Below are positions 38,698 to 38,823 of a stretch of DNA of 38,823 nucleotides, piece after piece. The stretch's first letter is position 1. Every line of letters begins with the position of its first letter. The translations under genes and the position numbers were made by a program. Below the pieces are notes generated by a model. The model was given only the letters and a program-made list of their open reading frames with translations. It made no database searches and was not told the DNA's origin. Source of the DNA: a bacterium (lineage in GTDB: Bacteria > Patescibacteriota > Andersenbacteria > UBA10190 > CAIZMI01); contig JAUSJG010000005.1 of NCBI GenBank assembly GCA_030647555.1, positions 1-38,823 on the forward strand, given 5' to 3'.

Positions 38698-38771
38698 GGT
38701 CGGACTTTTAATCATAAAGGTCCGACCCGCATTGGACGTAGGGTCGGACTCCTCAAGGGGTCCGACCCTCA
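38698..38771. repeat. Two GGTCGGAC-type hairpins
   Basis: GGGTCGGACTTT/AAAGGTCCGACCC (~38698-38728) and AGGGTCGGACTCC/GGGGTCCGACCCT (~38742-38771). The core is the same as the palindrome at 29615-29647. They may be terminators or dispersed palindromes. Confidence 0.6.
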
Positions 38772-38823
38772 CAGGTTCGTCGCCACCAATCAAGACCTCA
38801 AATCTTCCGTCAAGTGGTACATC

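Overview
The window looks like chromosome from a small-genome bacterium of the Patescibacteria/CPR type, probably a Parcubacteria-like lineage. This is an inference from gene content and architecture: compact genes, many membrane-anchored small proteins, a type IV pilus operon with a PilM-PilN fusion, many non-SD starts, a giant repetitive surface protein, and tRNAs without encoded CCA. I could not run a phylogeny.

Layout. 1-574: end of an exported protein gene. 820-12038 (+): an RskA-like anchored protein, then a type IV pilus/prepilin operon (pilB, pilC, pilM-pilN fusion, pilO, a small membrane protein, three prepilin/PilX-like proteins). 12043-12602: two tandem structured repeats, an intact tRNA-Arg(CCG), an interrupted tRNA-Arg copy and a third tRNA 3' fragment. 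12611-18321: MIP18/DUF59 protein (-), PrsW-like protease and VanZ-like protein (+), then on the minus strand the infC-rpmI-rplT group, a GT4 glycosyltransferase and a DedA protein. 18608-22330 (+): a three-gene operon of the 2-hydroxyacyl-CoA dehydratase/activase superfamily, whose last gene is an activase fused to a ferredoxin-NADP-reductase-like module; a PLD-like protein follows. 23650-27761 (-): cupin, M24 peptidase, an unrecognised 446-aa protein preceded by two tandem attenuator-like structures, and an ECF sigma factor. 27944-30739: a beta-carbonic-anhydrase-like protein, a probable minus-strand ncRNA, and small orphan genes. 31032-32020: tmRNA, with its 3' tail and downstream hairpins duplicated on the far side of a GIY-YIG gene. 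32076-38489: a membrane protein gene, an IS200/IS605-like insertion, and a 1601-aa YadA-like adhesin gene that appears cut short next to the insertion. 38580-38660: a cluster of DnaA boxes.

The main discovery is in the intercistronic DNA. At least seven elements of two families (about 138-141 bp and 179-212 bp) sit between genes, all in the direction of transcription. In family 1 the ends are constant and the next stem segment differs between copies with compensatory changes (four copies: 6994-7133, 7138-7275, 15388-15524, 17602-17742). In family 2 the outer arms differ between copies but pair perfectly or nearly so, and a core is shared (three copies: 7845-8056, 8366-8544, 16266-16444). Several elements supply the stop codon of the upstream gene, and most end within a few bases of the next start codon. 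They look like structured intercistronic RNA or DNA elements, either REP/MITE-like or regulatory. Other structured repeats (12043-12263, 12979-13165, 18369-18553, 26603-26970, 31411-32020) show the same habit of preserved pairing with changed sequence.
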